Source: Arthrobacter sp. ISL-5
GTDB taxonomy: Bacteria; Actinomycetota; Actinomycetes; Actinomycetales; Micrococcaceae
DNA length: 64,000 nt
NCBI RefSeq assembly: GCF_018613835.1
Contig: NZ_JAGGPM010000002.1
Location: 62,001-126,000, forward strand
Direction of reading: 5' to 3'
In this document: one piece after another, positions 36,059 to 42,939 of the stretch
How the letters are laid out: every line of letters begins with the position of its first letter
Position numbering within the stretch: position 1 is the first letter of the stretch
Notes under the pieces: generated by a model
What the model was told of the DNA's origin: nothing
Seen by the model: only the letters and a program-made list of their open reading frames with translations
Databases searched by the model: none
Translations under genes and position numbers: made by a program

Positions 36059-37072
36059 GTGAATCGCGCTGCCTTCCCTGGCCGCCCTCGGCCTGTGACC
36101 CAGGAGGATGTTGCGCGGGCGGTAGGTGTTTCCCGGACCCTCGTCTCGTTCGCGTTTCGTGGCGCACCCGGCGTTAGCGCCGATATGAGGCAAACCATCC
36201 TCGATGCCGCTAAACAGTTGGGATACCGGCACAATGCGGCCGCCGCAGACCTGGCAAGCAAGCGAGCGTCTGCCATCGGGCTCTTCCTCCTGGACCTCCG
36301 GAACGAGGTTTACGCGGACATCTTCCAAGGTGTGCGGGAGGCGGTGGGTGAGGCCCGGAACCGGCTCATCCTCAGCGTTTCGCAATCCACAGGCGAGATA
36401 GATCGCGGATCCGTCGATTCCCTCATCGAGGCTCGGGTAGGCATCATCATCGCCGCGACTTTGCTTGACAGCGATGCCCGAGTGCGGGAGTTGGCAGCCT
36501 CGGTGCCCATCGTTAATGTCACCCGCCGGGTCGCCGGCGTTGACAGTGTCTATTCAGATGACTGGGCGGGCGCACGGGCTGCAACGCAGCACCTGCTCGG
36601 ACTCGGGCATACACGGATCGCCCACGTCACCGCTACGCAGTACGAGGGACACGAGGGACGTCGTCGTTCATATATAGCCACCATGGAAAATGCCGGACTC
36701 GCTCCCGAGGTTGTGATCGCAGACGACTACACCCAGCAGGCGGCAGAACGCGCTGCAACCGTCCTGCTGAACGGAACGGACCGGCCAACTGCGGTATTTG
36801 CGCACAATGACGAAATGGCGCTTGGCCTCCGCGAAGCAGGCTACGCCGCGGGCCTCTCTGTACCGGAGGATCTGTCCATTGTTGGCTACGACAATTCCAG
36901 GATCGCCCAACTCCACGGGATCGATCTGACGTCTGTGGACATGCAGGCGCGCGAACTCGGCCGGGGCGCTGGAGCAGCTGCCCTCAATCGCCTCGCCACC
37001 CCGGACACGCCAGTTGTGGACCGCTGCACCGAGCCGCGTCTCATCGTCCGAAACTCCACAGCACGCCCCTAA
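36059..37072 (+). CDS. LacI-family transcriptional regulator
   Basis: A 337-residue regulator from the GTG at 36059. The N-terminal helix-turn-helix is VTQEDVARAVGVSRTLVSFAFRGAPGVSADMRQTILDAAKQLGYRHNAAA, with the hinge RASAIGLFLLDLRNEVYADIFQG. A periplasmic-binding-like sugar domain follows (VYSDDWAGARAATQHLLGLGHTRIAHVTA, FAHNDEMALGLREAGY, DLSIVGYDNSRIAQL). An in-frame TTG upstream is less likely because its residues (FNSCSCKD) do not fit the family. It is divergent from the broken sugar porter, which it probably controlled. Confidence 0.88.
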   Translation: MNRAAFPGRPRPVTQEDVARAVGVSRTLVSFAFRGAPGVSADMRQTILDAAKQLGYRHNAAAADLASKRASAIGLFLLDLRNEVYADIFQGVREAVGEARNRLILSVSQSTGEIDRGSVDSLIEARVGIIIAATLLDSDARVRELAASVPIVNVTRRVAGVDSVYSDDWAGARAATQHLLGLGHTRIAHVTATQYEGHEGRRRSYIATMENAGLAPEVVIADDYTQQAAERAATVLLNGTDRPTAVFAHNDEMALGLREAGYAAGLSVPEDLSIVGYDNSRIAQLHGIDLTSVDMQARELGRGAGAAALNRLATPDTPVVDRCTEPRLIVRNSTARP

Positions 37073-37182
37073 CCGTTCCCGCTGAGAGCAAGGAATAGGT
37101 TTAGGGCGGAGTTCCGAGACCAACGGAGCCGAGAGAAACGTGTTCCTCGTTCATAGGTTCGCAGGGACAGGCCCGCAATAGA

Positions 37183-37878
37183 ATGGCCGCTATGGTCACG
37201 TGGCTCCTGGTTCACAGTCCGCTCGTCGGTCCGGTCATCTGGAATCCGGTTGCAGCGGAATTGCGGCAGCGAGGCCAGGAAGCCAACATTCCCGACCTGA
37301 CTCCAGCTCTGAGCGGAGTCGGCAATCATGCCCAGCTGCAAGCTGAGCTGGTGGCTGCGGCTGTCAGGCAGGGACCTGTTGCCCTGGTCGCGCACAGCGG
37401 CGCCGGGCCCCTTCTTCCGCTGATTGCCCATCGCCTTGCGCAGCAGAATGTGGCGGTGGCTGCCAGCCTCTTTGTGGATGCCGGACTGCCGCATCCCCGA
37501 CAGTCGGCGCTTGACGTGCTGCCCGTCCCTGCAGCCGAGCAGTTGCGCGGGATGACCGTCGGGGGTTGGCTGCCGCGATGGACCTCCTGGTGGCCCCCGG
37601 GGCAACTTCGAGTGATGCTGCCCGATGAACAGCTGCGCAAACTCGTGGTCGACACCTGCCCGCGATTGCCTCTCAGCCTGCTCACCGAAGTGCTCCCCGA
37701 CATGAATGAGGACGAACTCGGGGTGTGCTCATACGTCAGGCTCAGCAGCGCGTACGACGCCTTTGCCGATCAAGCCGAGCAGGCCGGCTGGTCGGTCCGC
37801 CGGCTCGAGAGCCACCATCTCGCGGTCCTCACTTCACCGGCGGAGATCGTCGACACCGTCCAGGATGTAAGAAAATAG
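37183..37878 (+). CDS. Alpha/beta-hydrolase-like protein
   Basis: A 231-residue protein (228 from the second ATG at 37192). It opens VTWLLVHSPLVGPVIWNPVAAELRQRGQEANIPDLTP, the first strands of an alpha/beta hydrolase, and has PVALVAHSGAGPLLPLIA with the nucleophile elbow in the form HSGAG. A candidate acid lies in DMNEDELG, and the catalytic His may be in RLESHHLAVL. The substrate is unknown. Confidence 0.78.
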   Translation: MAAMVTWLLVHSPLVGPVIWNPVAAELRQRGQEANIPDLTPALSGVGNHAQLQAELVAAAVRQGPVALVAHSGAGPLLPLIAHRLAQQNVAVAASLFVDAGLPHPRQSALDVLPVPAAEQLRGMTVGGWLPRWTSWWPPGQLRVMLPDEQLRKLVVDTCPRLPLSLLTEVLPDMNEDELGVCSYVRLSSAYDAFADQAEQAGWSVRRLESHHLAVLTSPAEIVDTVQDVRK

Positions 37879-37931
37879 TGAGCGGGGAGAACGGCCCCTA
37901 GTAGCTATACCTCCTGGGCTATCGTGGTGCC

Positions 37932-38312
37932 ATGCCCAGCCAACTAGCTGCCATTGCCATCGACGCGATCCGGCCACGGGTGGTGGCCGACTTCTGGTGC
38001 GCCGTCCTCGGCTGGCACGTTGTCGAAGAGGATACTGATGTCATCAGCATCGCGCCGCAGGATGGGACCTGGCCGTCCATCGATGTGGTCGCGGTGCCCG
38101 AGGGCAAGACCGTCAAGAACCGGCTGCATTTCGACCTGCGGGCTGACGGCGTGTCCACCGCCGAGGAGCTCGAGCGCCTGCTCGCCCTCGGCGCGCGGCG
38201 CAGAAACGTGGGCCAGGGCCCGGACGTCAGTTGGGTGGTACTGGGTGATCCCGAGGGCAACGAGTTCTGCCTGCTGTCCCGATCCGTCCAAGACGTCGAA
38301 GATCAAGAATGA
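37932..38312 (+). CDS. VOC-superfamily (glyoxalase-like) protein
   Basis: A 126-residue single VOC domain: AIAIDAIRPRVVADFWCAVLGWHVVEED, IDVVAVPEGKTVKNRLHFDLRADGVST and WVVLGDPEGNEFCLLSRS. It belongs to the large group of actinobacterial glyoxalase-like proteins with unknown substrate. No ribosome site is present. TATCGT at 37920-37925 ends six bases before the ATG, which fits leaderless transcription. An ABM-like gene follows 33 bp later. Confidence 0.83.
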   Translation: MPSQLAAIAIDAIRPRVVADFWCAVLGWHVVEEDTDVISIAPQDGTWPSIDVVAVPEGKTVKNRLHFDLRADGVSTAEELERLLALGARRRNVGQGPDVSWVVLGDPEGNEFCLLSRSVQDVEDQE

Positions 38313-38345
38313 CCCGATGACGGACATACAGGGGGAACGCCAGCC

Positions 38346-38735
38346 ATGGGTGACTTCATCGCTTACCTTGATACCTCCGAGGTCCGTGCCGGCAAACTTG
38401 GGGAGCTCAAGGCAGCCATGGCAGAACTCGCTGCCTTCGTTGCGCAGAATGAGCCGAGGATCATCTCCTACTGCGTCTATTTCTCAGAGGACGGATCACT
38501 CATGAGCGTCCTCCATCTTCATCCTGACGCGGCCTCGTTGGAGTTCCATATGAAGGTGGCGGGCCCCAAGTTCCCGCCGGTGGCACCGCTCATCAAGCTA
38601 AGAACAATCGAAATATTCGGCCGCCCAACGGAGGACCTCGTGGCGCAACTTCGAGCGAAGGCGCAGCTTCTCGGCACCGGATCCGTTATTGTCCGTGACC
38701 TTCACGCTGGCTTCGCCCGTTTTGCCCGCGGCTAG
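38346..38735 (+). CDS. ABM-like dimeric protein
   Basis: A 129-residue protein: MGDFIAYLDTSEVRAGKLGELKAAMAELAAFVAQNEPRIISYCVYFSEDGSLMSVLHLHPDAASLEFHMKVAG. This has the pattern of putative quinol monooxygenase/ABM proteins (one helix, Tyr/Phe-rich strand, His-rich strand). The last 30 residues are helical. A GGGGGAACG site lies before the ATG. It follows the VOC gene closely and is probably co-transcribed. Role unknown. Confidence 0.7.
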   Translation: MGDFIAYLDTSEVRAGKLGELKAAMAELAAFVAQNEPRIISYCVYFSEDGSLMSVLHLHPDAASLEFHMKVAGPKFPPVAPLIKLRTIEIFGRPTEDLVAQLRAKAQLLGTGSVIVRDLHAGFARFARG

Positions 38736-38754
38736 CCTTTTCTGCCACGAACGG

Positions 38755-39549
38755 TCACCGGTATACGCGGACCCAGTCGGTCTGCATCCAACTTGGTTTG
38801 GTGGGTTTGCCGGTGGGGAACCAGTCGAGTTGGAGGGTTTGGTGCATTCCGACCGTCGGCAGGTGTGCCCGGTTGGTGTCGGTGAACCACACGGCGCCAT
38901 CGATGTATCCGGTGATGCTGGCCGCGTTCCACTGCACGGCGTAGTTGTGCCATTGGGTGGTGTCGATTTTGCGTGCCGCCTGGGACTGGTAGCTGCCTCG
39001 TCCGGGGCAGGCGTAGTGCAGGTTGAACTTGATCAGGGTGGTGTCCGTGAGCGATTCGGCGTAGTCGACTTCAGCGCAGTTCGGGGAGGTGTTGTTGTTG
39101 GGCCACAGGAGCAGGACGGGGTGGTATTTCGGGTCCCGCACACTGGTTCTCATCCGCACTTCCCATCGGCCGTATTTTTGCTGGGCGAATTTTGCCGACA
39201 TCCCGCCCGTGGTGCCGTAAGCATTCCCGCTAACAGTGGCCACCCCGTTGGCCACCATCCACGCCTTCGGGCTGCGGATTCCTTTGCCCGCGTGGCCGGG
39301 GCCGTCGTAAACCTTCCATTTTCGGGGGTTGGGCGCCCCGGTGTAGGAAAACTCGTCGCCTGCCACCACCGGGCCCCATCCCTGCAGGGCTGCGGCCTGC
39401 AGGCCGTCGGGGGCCGCGTTCACAGCGAGTTCCGGGTGCAGCGCGGGAATCCGCGCGGGCTCGGTTGGGCGTCCCGTGAGGTTTCCGACGGCCAGGGTCA
39501 AAACTGCTGCGGCAATGGCTGCCGCGTGCAGCTTTCGCGTCAACAGCAT
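38755..39549 (-). CDS. Secreted glycoside hydrolase, GH16-like
   Basis: A 264-residue exported protein from the ATG at 39549, with a GCAGAGGAGAG ribosome site. The signal peptide is LLTRKLHAAAIAAAVLTLAVG. The jelly-roll domain begins DEFSYTGAPNPRKWKVYDGPGHAGKG and contains GRWEVRMRTSV. The catalytic strand reads CAEVDYAES, a Glu-x-Asp-x-x-Glu pattern typical of GH16. It then has IDTTQWHNYAVQWNAASITGYIDG and ends DWVRVY. It should act outside the cell on a beta-glucan, galactan or similar polymer. There is no binding module. Confidence 0.83.
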   Translation of the reverse strand: MLLTRKLHAAAIAAAVLTLAVGNLTGRPTEPARIPALHPELAVNAAPDGLQAAALQGWGPVVAGDEFSYTGAPNPRKWKVYDGPGHAGKGIRSPKAWMVANGVATVSGNAYGTTGGMSAKFAQQKYGRWEVRMRTSVRDPKYHPVLLLWPNNNTSPNCAEVDYAESLTDTTLIKFNLHYACPGRGSYQSQAARKIDTTQWHNYAVQWNAASITGYIDGAVWFTDTNRAHLPTVGMHQTLQLDWFPTGKPTKPSWMQTDWVRVYR

Positions 39550-39708
39550 GAGCTCTCCTCTGCCCTGTATTTTCCTCCTCCGTCCGGGTGTTGTCACCGG
39601 ATCGTGGGTCCGGCTGTCAGGCACACCGTTCAGCGTAGACTGCGGAAATCGATCGCTGACCGCCATGTCGGCTTCGATCTCTCATTTGGGGCTAGCGAAA
39701 GAGACACC

Positions 39709-40107
39709 ATGATCATGCCGGTGGCTGTTAGAAGGCTGGTCGCGCGCCGTCGGTGCATCGCGGAGCTCCGTCGACTAGCGGTGATTTTGGATTCCATGTA
39801 CACGGGGACCCCTTTCGACATGGAAACCCCGGACGGCTACCTGTCCGACGAAATCGGCGGTGAACAGCTCCTGGATGACATGTACATGATTCAGGAGGAG
39901 CTTGTCGGTGGGTTGTCCTTCTGGCCCAACGTCGACGTCCACGGCCTGCTCCAGCAAATCGTGGCGAAGGCTGGGAAAATTAGTGACGGACTCCCTCTTG
40001 AGTACCCCGTCACGAAGCAAAAATTCGATGACCTCATCACCGACATGAGCGAAGCCGAACAGCGCTGCTCTGACTGGTACAACTTCGGGTTCAATAGGGC
40101 CGCGTAA
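39709..40107 (+). CDS. Hypothetical acidic protein
   Basis: A 132-residue protein with a basic first 25 residues (MPVAVRRLVARRRCIAELRRLA) followed by acidic, helical sequence (YLSDEIGGEQLLDDMYMIQEELVGGL and KFDDLITDMSEAEQRCSDWYNFGF). It has no membrane segment. The ribosome site is weak (GAAAGAG). It is divergent from the GH16-like gene. Not recognised. Confidence 0.5.
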   Translation: MIMPVAVRRLVARRRCIAELRRLAVILDSMYTGTPFDMETPDGYLSDEIGGEQLLDDMYMIQEELVGGLSFWPNVDVHGLLQQIVAKAGKISDGLPLEYPVTKQKFDDLITDMSEAEQRCSDWYNFGFNRAA

Positions 40108-40199
40108 TCGATGGTGCGCCCCATGCCAAGCAGAGGAGGACGAGGCGACGTGGTGGCAAAGGAAACGGGAATGGGCAGAGCGGCCAGATGCGGCTGAGG

Positions 40200-40694
40200 T
40201 CACGGGCGCCAGCGCACGCCGTTGTTCGTGCACCTGGCCAAGGTGACGGTGTGCCCTTCCAGACATGCTGCATCGACAAGCTCGCGCTTCCCGACCGCTT
40301 CCTTCAAATCGACCGTCACGGGCACGCTGTTGTTCCCTTGGCAGTTGTACGCCCCCGGCGGCAAGGGTTCGACGTCGGTCCGGATCACGATCCGCTCCTC
40401 CTCGACCTGCACGTGGGGATCAAGCACGGTCCCGGTTACCCCACCCGCACACCCCAGTCGCGTTACCGCCAACCGGAGGGTGGTGGAATCCGGAGTGACC
40501 TCAGCGGAGTTGAGTAGCTTCCAGGTTCCCGTATCGCCAACTTCGCCTGCGGAGGTTCCCGTTTCGCCAATCTGGGGTGCCGAGGACCCTGTGTCGCCGA
40601 CTTGGGGTTCGGAAGAGCTGCAACCGCTGAGGACGAATGTCGTGCAAGCCATTGCTCCGACCAAGAAGTGTCGCCCTCGACTAGAGTGCTCCAC
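40200..40694 (-). CDS. Lipoprotein with a repeat-encoded linker
   Basis: From the GTG at 40694, which follows a GGAGGTTGGC ribosome site, the protein has 164 residues. A lipoprotein signal ends in FVLSGC with Cys at about residue 25. Three ten-residue repeats follow (EPQVGDTGSS, APQIGETGTS, AGEVGDTGTW), encoded by a 30-bp minisatellite. The rest is a small beta-rich domain with four cysteines (LGCAGG, YNCQG, AACLEG, ARCTNN). The domain is exported; function unknown. Confidence 0.65.
   Translation of the reverse strand: MEHSSRGRHFLVGAMACTTFVLSGCSSSEPQVGDTGSSAPQIGETGTSAGEVGDTGTWKLLNSAEVTPDSTTLRLAVTRLGCAGGVTGTVLDPHVQVEEERIVIRTDVEPLPPGAYNCQGNNSVPVTVDLKEAVGKRELVDAACLEGHTVTLARCTNNGVRWRP
40530..40619 (-). 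repeat. Coding minisatellite, three 30-bp units
   Basis: Three 30-bp units at 40530-40559, 40560-40589 and 40590-40619 share the pattern CGTNTCGCCNANNTNGGNTNC on the plus strand. They encode ten-residue repeats just after the lipidated Cys of the lipoprotein. Confidence 0.7.
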
Positions 40695-40978
40695 GCCAAC
40701 CTCCATGCGATCCAGTCTGAACAAGGATCAGTCGGTGACCTACGACCCTCCGGTGCCCAAAGTATGTCATTCCGGGGGCTCACCTCATAGAGCATCCGCA
40801 CCTGCCCACAGCGGGAAGCTCACCGGACTGCGGGGTCGCCCCGACGCCGTTGCAGCAGAGGAACGTTGGCAAGCGCCGGTGTGACGCTCACTCCGGGGAG
40901 AGCCGGGCAGTCAAGCCCTCTCTCAAGTGATCGGTGGCACCGGTGATGCGCCGGGGTCTGTGTGGTGGCGGCGTATAG

Positions 40979-41425
40979 GCGTGGATATCGGCGTCGGGAG
41001 TTGGGACGTTCGCCAGGAACCTGCTGACGTTCAAAAACCCCAAGGTCCGCTTCCGCCTGAACCACCTCGTCGTGGTCATCGCCGTCGGCTTGGCCCTGCT
41101 CTTCGGGCTGGCCAAATCGGACATCGGCGCGCTGCTGCTGCTCACCTACGGCGGGACCACCCAGCTCGCCCCTGCCATTGCCGCCGCCCTGGCCAGCAAG
41201 GTCAAGCTCGGGGCCGTCCCGGCAATGGCCGGCATCATCACCGGAACGGTCACCGTCGCCGTGATCACCTTTGCGGAAATCCCGATCGGCAACTGGGACT
41301 CCGGACTCATTGCCCTGGCCCCGAATCTCGCGGTGACCCTCGTTGCCGAACTCATCCGGCGGCGACTCAAAAGGCCCGTCCAACCCGAAGGCGCACAGCC
41401 GGCAGAGGTGACCGCGGCCGCCTGA
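40979..41425 (+). pseudogene. C-terminal fragment of a sodium:solute symporter (SSS family)
   Basis: The frame opens just after a TAG at 40976-40978. It reads TFARNLLTFKNPKVRFRLNHLVVVIAVGLALLFGLAKSDIGALLLLTYGGTTQLAPAIAAAL, then two more membrane spans and RRRLKRPVQPEG. This matches the last three or four helices of SSS transporters, which normally have about 12-13 helices and 480-550 residues. The first 350 or so residues are missing. A strong terminator-like hairpin follows. The 254 bp before it (40725-40978) contain nothing I can assign. Confidence 0.7.
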
Positions 41426-41489
41426 CCTAACCAAGAATGGCGCGCACGGACCGTGCCAGCCCAGCGGGCACAGCGCGCAACGCCCAAAC

Positions 41490-41530
41490 GGCTCCCTTCC
41501 CGACGTGCCCACCAGGCCGGGAAGGGAGCC
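41490..41530. terminator. Inverted repeat after the SSS fragment
   Basis: GGCTCCCTTCCC at 41490-41501 pairs exactly with GGGAAGGGAGCC at 41519-41530 around a 17-base loop. It lies between a plus-strand gene end and the end of the minus-strand VOC gene, the position of a bidirectional terminator. No long T-run follows. Confidence 0.65.
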
Positions 41531-41557
41531 GCCCCGTGTCAGGCGAATGATGCCTGC

Positions 41558-41950
41558 CTACCCGCCGGCGGGCTGGAACAACTCGACCACGTTGCCGGAC
41601 GGATCTTCCAGCAGGATCTGCTGACCGCCTGGACCCTTGACAATGTCGTTTCGGAACGTGAGGCCAGCGTCACGCAGCCGGTCCACCTCGGCCGCGATAT
41701 CGCCCACGATGAGGTGGATGCGGTTCCATCCCCCCGGTGCCGGCACCGTGCCGTCCGGCATTGGCCGGCCTGCCGAGCTGGTCGGCCCGCTCAGCAGGAG
41801 CCGCAACTGACCGCGTGCGACGTCGGCGAACGCCGGTGCGGCGCTCATCCTGAGGGTGAATCCGAGGTGCTTTGTGTAGAAGTCGATTGCCGCGTCGACG
41901 TCGTCCACCATGTATCGGACGCTGACCATGTCCGTTAGGTCGTTGGGCAT
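41558..41950 (-). CDS. VOC-family protein in the arsR-arsC transcript
   Basis: A 130-residue single VOC domain: MVSVRYMVDDVDAAIDFYTKHLGFTL, GGWNRIHLIVGDIAAEVDRLRDAGL and GPGGQQILLEDPSGNVVELFQP. It starts two bases after the ArsR-ArsC stop, with an AAAGGAG ribosome site inside the preceding gene, so it is co-translated. The protein has no cysteine at all, so it is not the known ArsI C-As lyase, which uses vicinal cysteines. A different arsenic-related or unrelated role is possible. Confidence 0.82.
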   Translation of the reverse strand: MPNDLTDMVSVRYMVDDVDAAIDFYTKHLGFTLRMSAAPAFADVARGQLRLLLSGPTSSAGRPMPDGTVPAPGGWNRIHLIVGDIAAEVDRLRDAGLTFRNDIVKGPGGQQILLEDPSGNVVELFQPAGG

Positions 41951-41952
41951 TT

Positions 41953-42750
41953 CTAGCTCCTTTCCGAACTCGATTGGGAGTACTCGATGAGGTAAAGCAG
42001 GAACTGGATCCGTGTATTCAGTTCGTCCGCGGTGCGGACGAACGCCGGGTAACTCTCTTGGCCTGCTGCGGCTTCGGCCGCCGGATCGGCCATGCTCCAG
42101 TGCACCATCGCAGGAGGCCCAGGGAAGTCCGGGCATACTTCCCGTACGCGGTCACAAAGGCTGACCACATAGTCGAACCGCTGCTCGGCAAACTCACCGA
42201 GGTTCTTGGAACGGGCGCCGCCAATGTCAATGCCACGCTCACGCATCACGCGTACGGCGTCGGGGTGCAGGTCTTTGGGGTGGCTGCCGGCGCTGGCGGC
42301 TTCGATCCCAGGGCCGCCCACGCGCTCCAGGATCGCCTCGGCCATCTGGGACCGGGCGCTGTTGCCCGTGCACAGGAACAGCACCCGGACGGGTGACCGG
42401 CCAGGACCGCCGGCCGGCGGTGTCAGCGCAGCCGGGACCAGCCGCAGGCCGGGGTGAAGCGCCGCACCTGCGTCTGCAAGCCGTTCGCGATACAAAGCCA
42501 GGTTGAGGCTGCAGTAGGTGTCCCGTCCGTCATCCGAGCTGCGCCGCATGGTCACCAGCCCGGCCGCGCGCAGCTGGCCGAGATGATAGGACGTCAGGCT
42601 CTGCCTCTGGCCCACCAGCGCCGTCAGCTCGCGGACCTGCCGATCACTGCGTGCCAGCTCGCCCAGCAGCTGCCACCGGACGGGGTGCCCAGCCAGGCGC
42701 AGGAACCCCGGGGCCGCATCCTGCGCATCCGGAGATGTGGTGTAGCTCAC
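41953..42750 (-). CDS. ArsR repressor fused to ArsC-type arsenate reductase
   Basis: A 265-residue two-domain protein. Residues about 12-95 are an ArsR/SmtB winged helix (PVRWQLLGELARSDRQVRELTALVGQRQSLTSYHLGQLRAAGLVTMRR). Residues about 120-260 are a low-molecular-weight phosphatase-type arsenate reductase with the P-loop FLCTGNSARSQ (Cys127, Arg133) and SLCDRVREVC farther on. The classic CVC arsenic site of ArsR is absent; Cys80 is the only Cys in the sensor part. The GTG at 42750 is chosen because a perfect TATAAT ends six bases before it. Arsenic is the expected signal and substrate. Confidence 0.88.
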   Translation of the reverse strand: MSYTTSPDAQDAAPGFLRLAGHPVRWQLLGELARSDRQVRELTALVGQRQSLTSYHLGQLRAAGLVTMRRSSDDGRDTYCSLNLALYRERLADAGAALHPGLRLVPAALTPPAGGPGRSPVRVLFLCTGNSARSQMAEAILERVGGPGIEAASAGSHPKDLHPDAVRVMRERGIDIGGARSKNLGEFAEQRFDYVVSLCDRVREVCPDFPGPPAMVHWSMADPAAEAAAGQESYPAFVRTADELNTRIQFLLYLIEYSQSSSERS

Positions 42751-42756
42751 GCCAAA

Positions 42757-42799
42757 ATTATAGATCCATCCGGATGGATCAATCAAACTATTTTGATTG
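42757..42799 (-). promoter_or_regulatory. arsR-arsC promoter with two operators
   Basis: On the minus strand: -35 TTGATT (42781-42786), an 18-bp spacer, and -10 TATAAT (42757-42762), with the GTG start six bases later. The spacer is itself the perfect palindrome GATCCATCCGGATGGATC (42763-42780). A second inverted repeat, CAATCAAA-CTAT-TTTGATTG (42780-42799), overlaps the -35 and resembles known ArsR/SmtB sites. Both are placed for autoregulation. Confidence 0.8.
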
Positions 42800-42858
42800 A
42801 TTGGGAGAGTCCGACGGCGGCCGGTCGGCTGTGGGGGAGCGGGACCAAACGCAAGCCG

Positions 42859-42884
42859 ACGACGGCGGGAAGTCCCGCCGTCGT
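42859..42884. repeat. Palindromic GACGGCGGG element, copy 10
   Basis: Arms ACGACGGCGGGA and TCCCGCCGTCGT are perfect with a two-base loop. The conserved left tag GGGGGAGCGGGACCAAACGC precedes it (42834-42853). It sits between two divergent promoters (arsR-arsC and GPP34), where a terminator would have no use. Confidence 0.85.
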
Positions 42885-42904
42885 GCCGCCCCTAAAGACG
42901 GCCG

Positions 42905-42933
42905 TTGTGGCGGCCGCCTAACTGCGCCACGAT
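42905..42933 (+). promoter_or_regulatory. Leaderless promoter of the second GPP34 gene
   Basis: TTGTGG (42905-42910), 17 bp, CACGAT (42928-42933), then six bases to the ATG. The same boxes and spacings occur before the paralogue at 18305. Confidence 0.65.
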
Positions 42934-42939
42934 GAGGGT

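Noticed and set aside
38689..39708. Long plus-strand frame across the GH16-like gene, leading into the gene at 39709
   Set aside because: The opposite strand has a signal peptide, ribosome site and GH16 catalytic motif. Only the last 132 codons of the frame look like protein.
42859..42884. Palindromic element read as an intrinsic terminator
   Set aside because: It is between divergent promoters and has no T-run. The family as a whole is better treated as a dispersed repeat.
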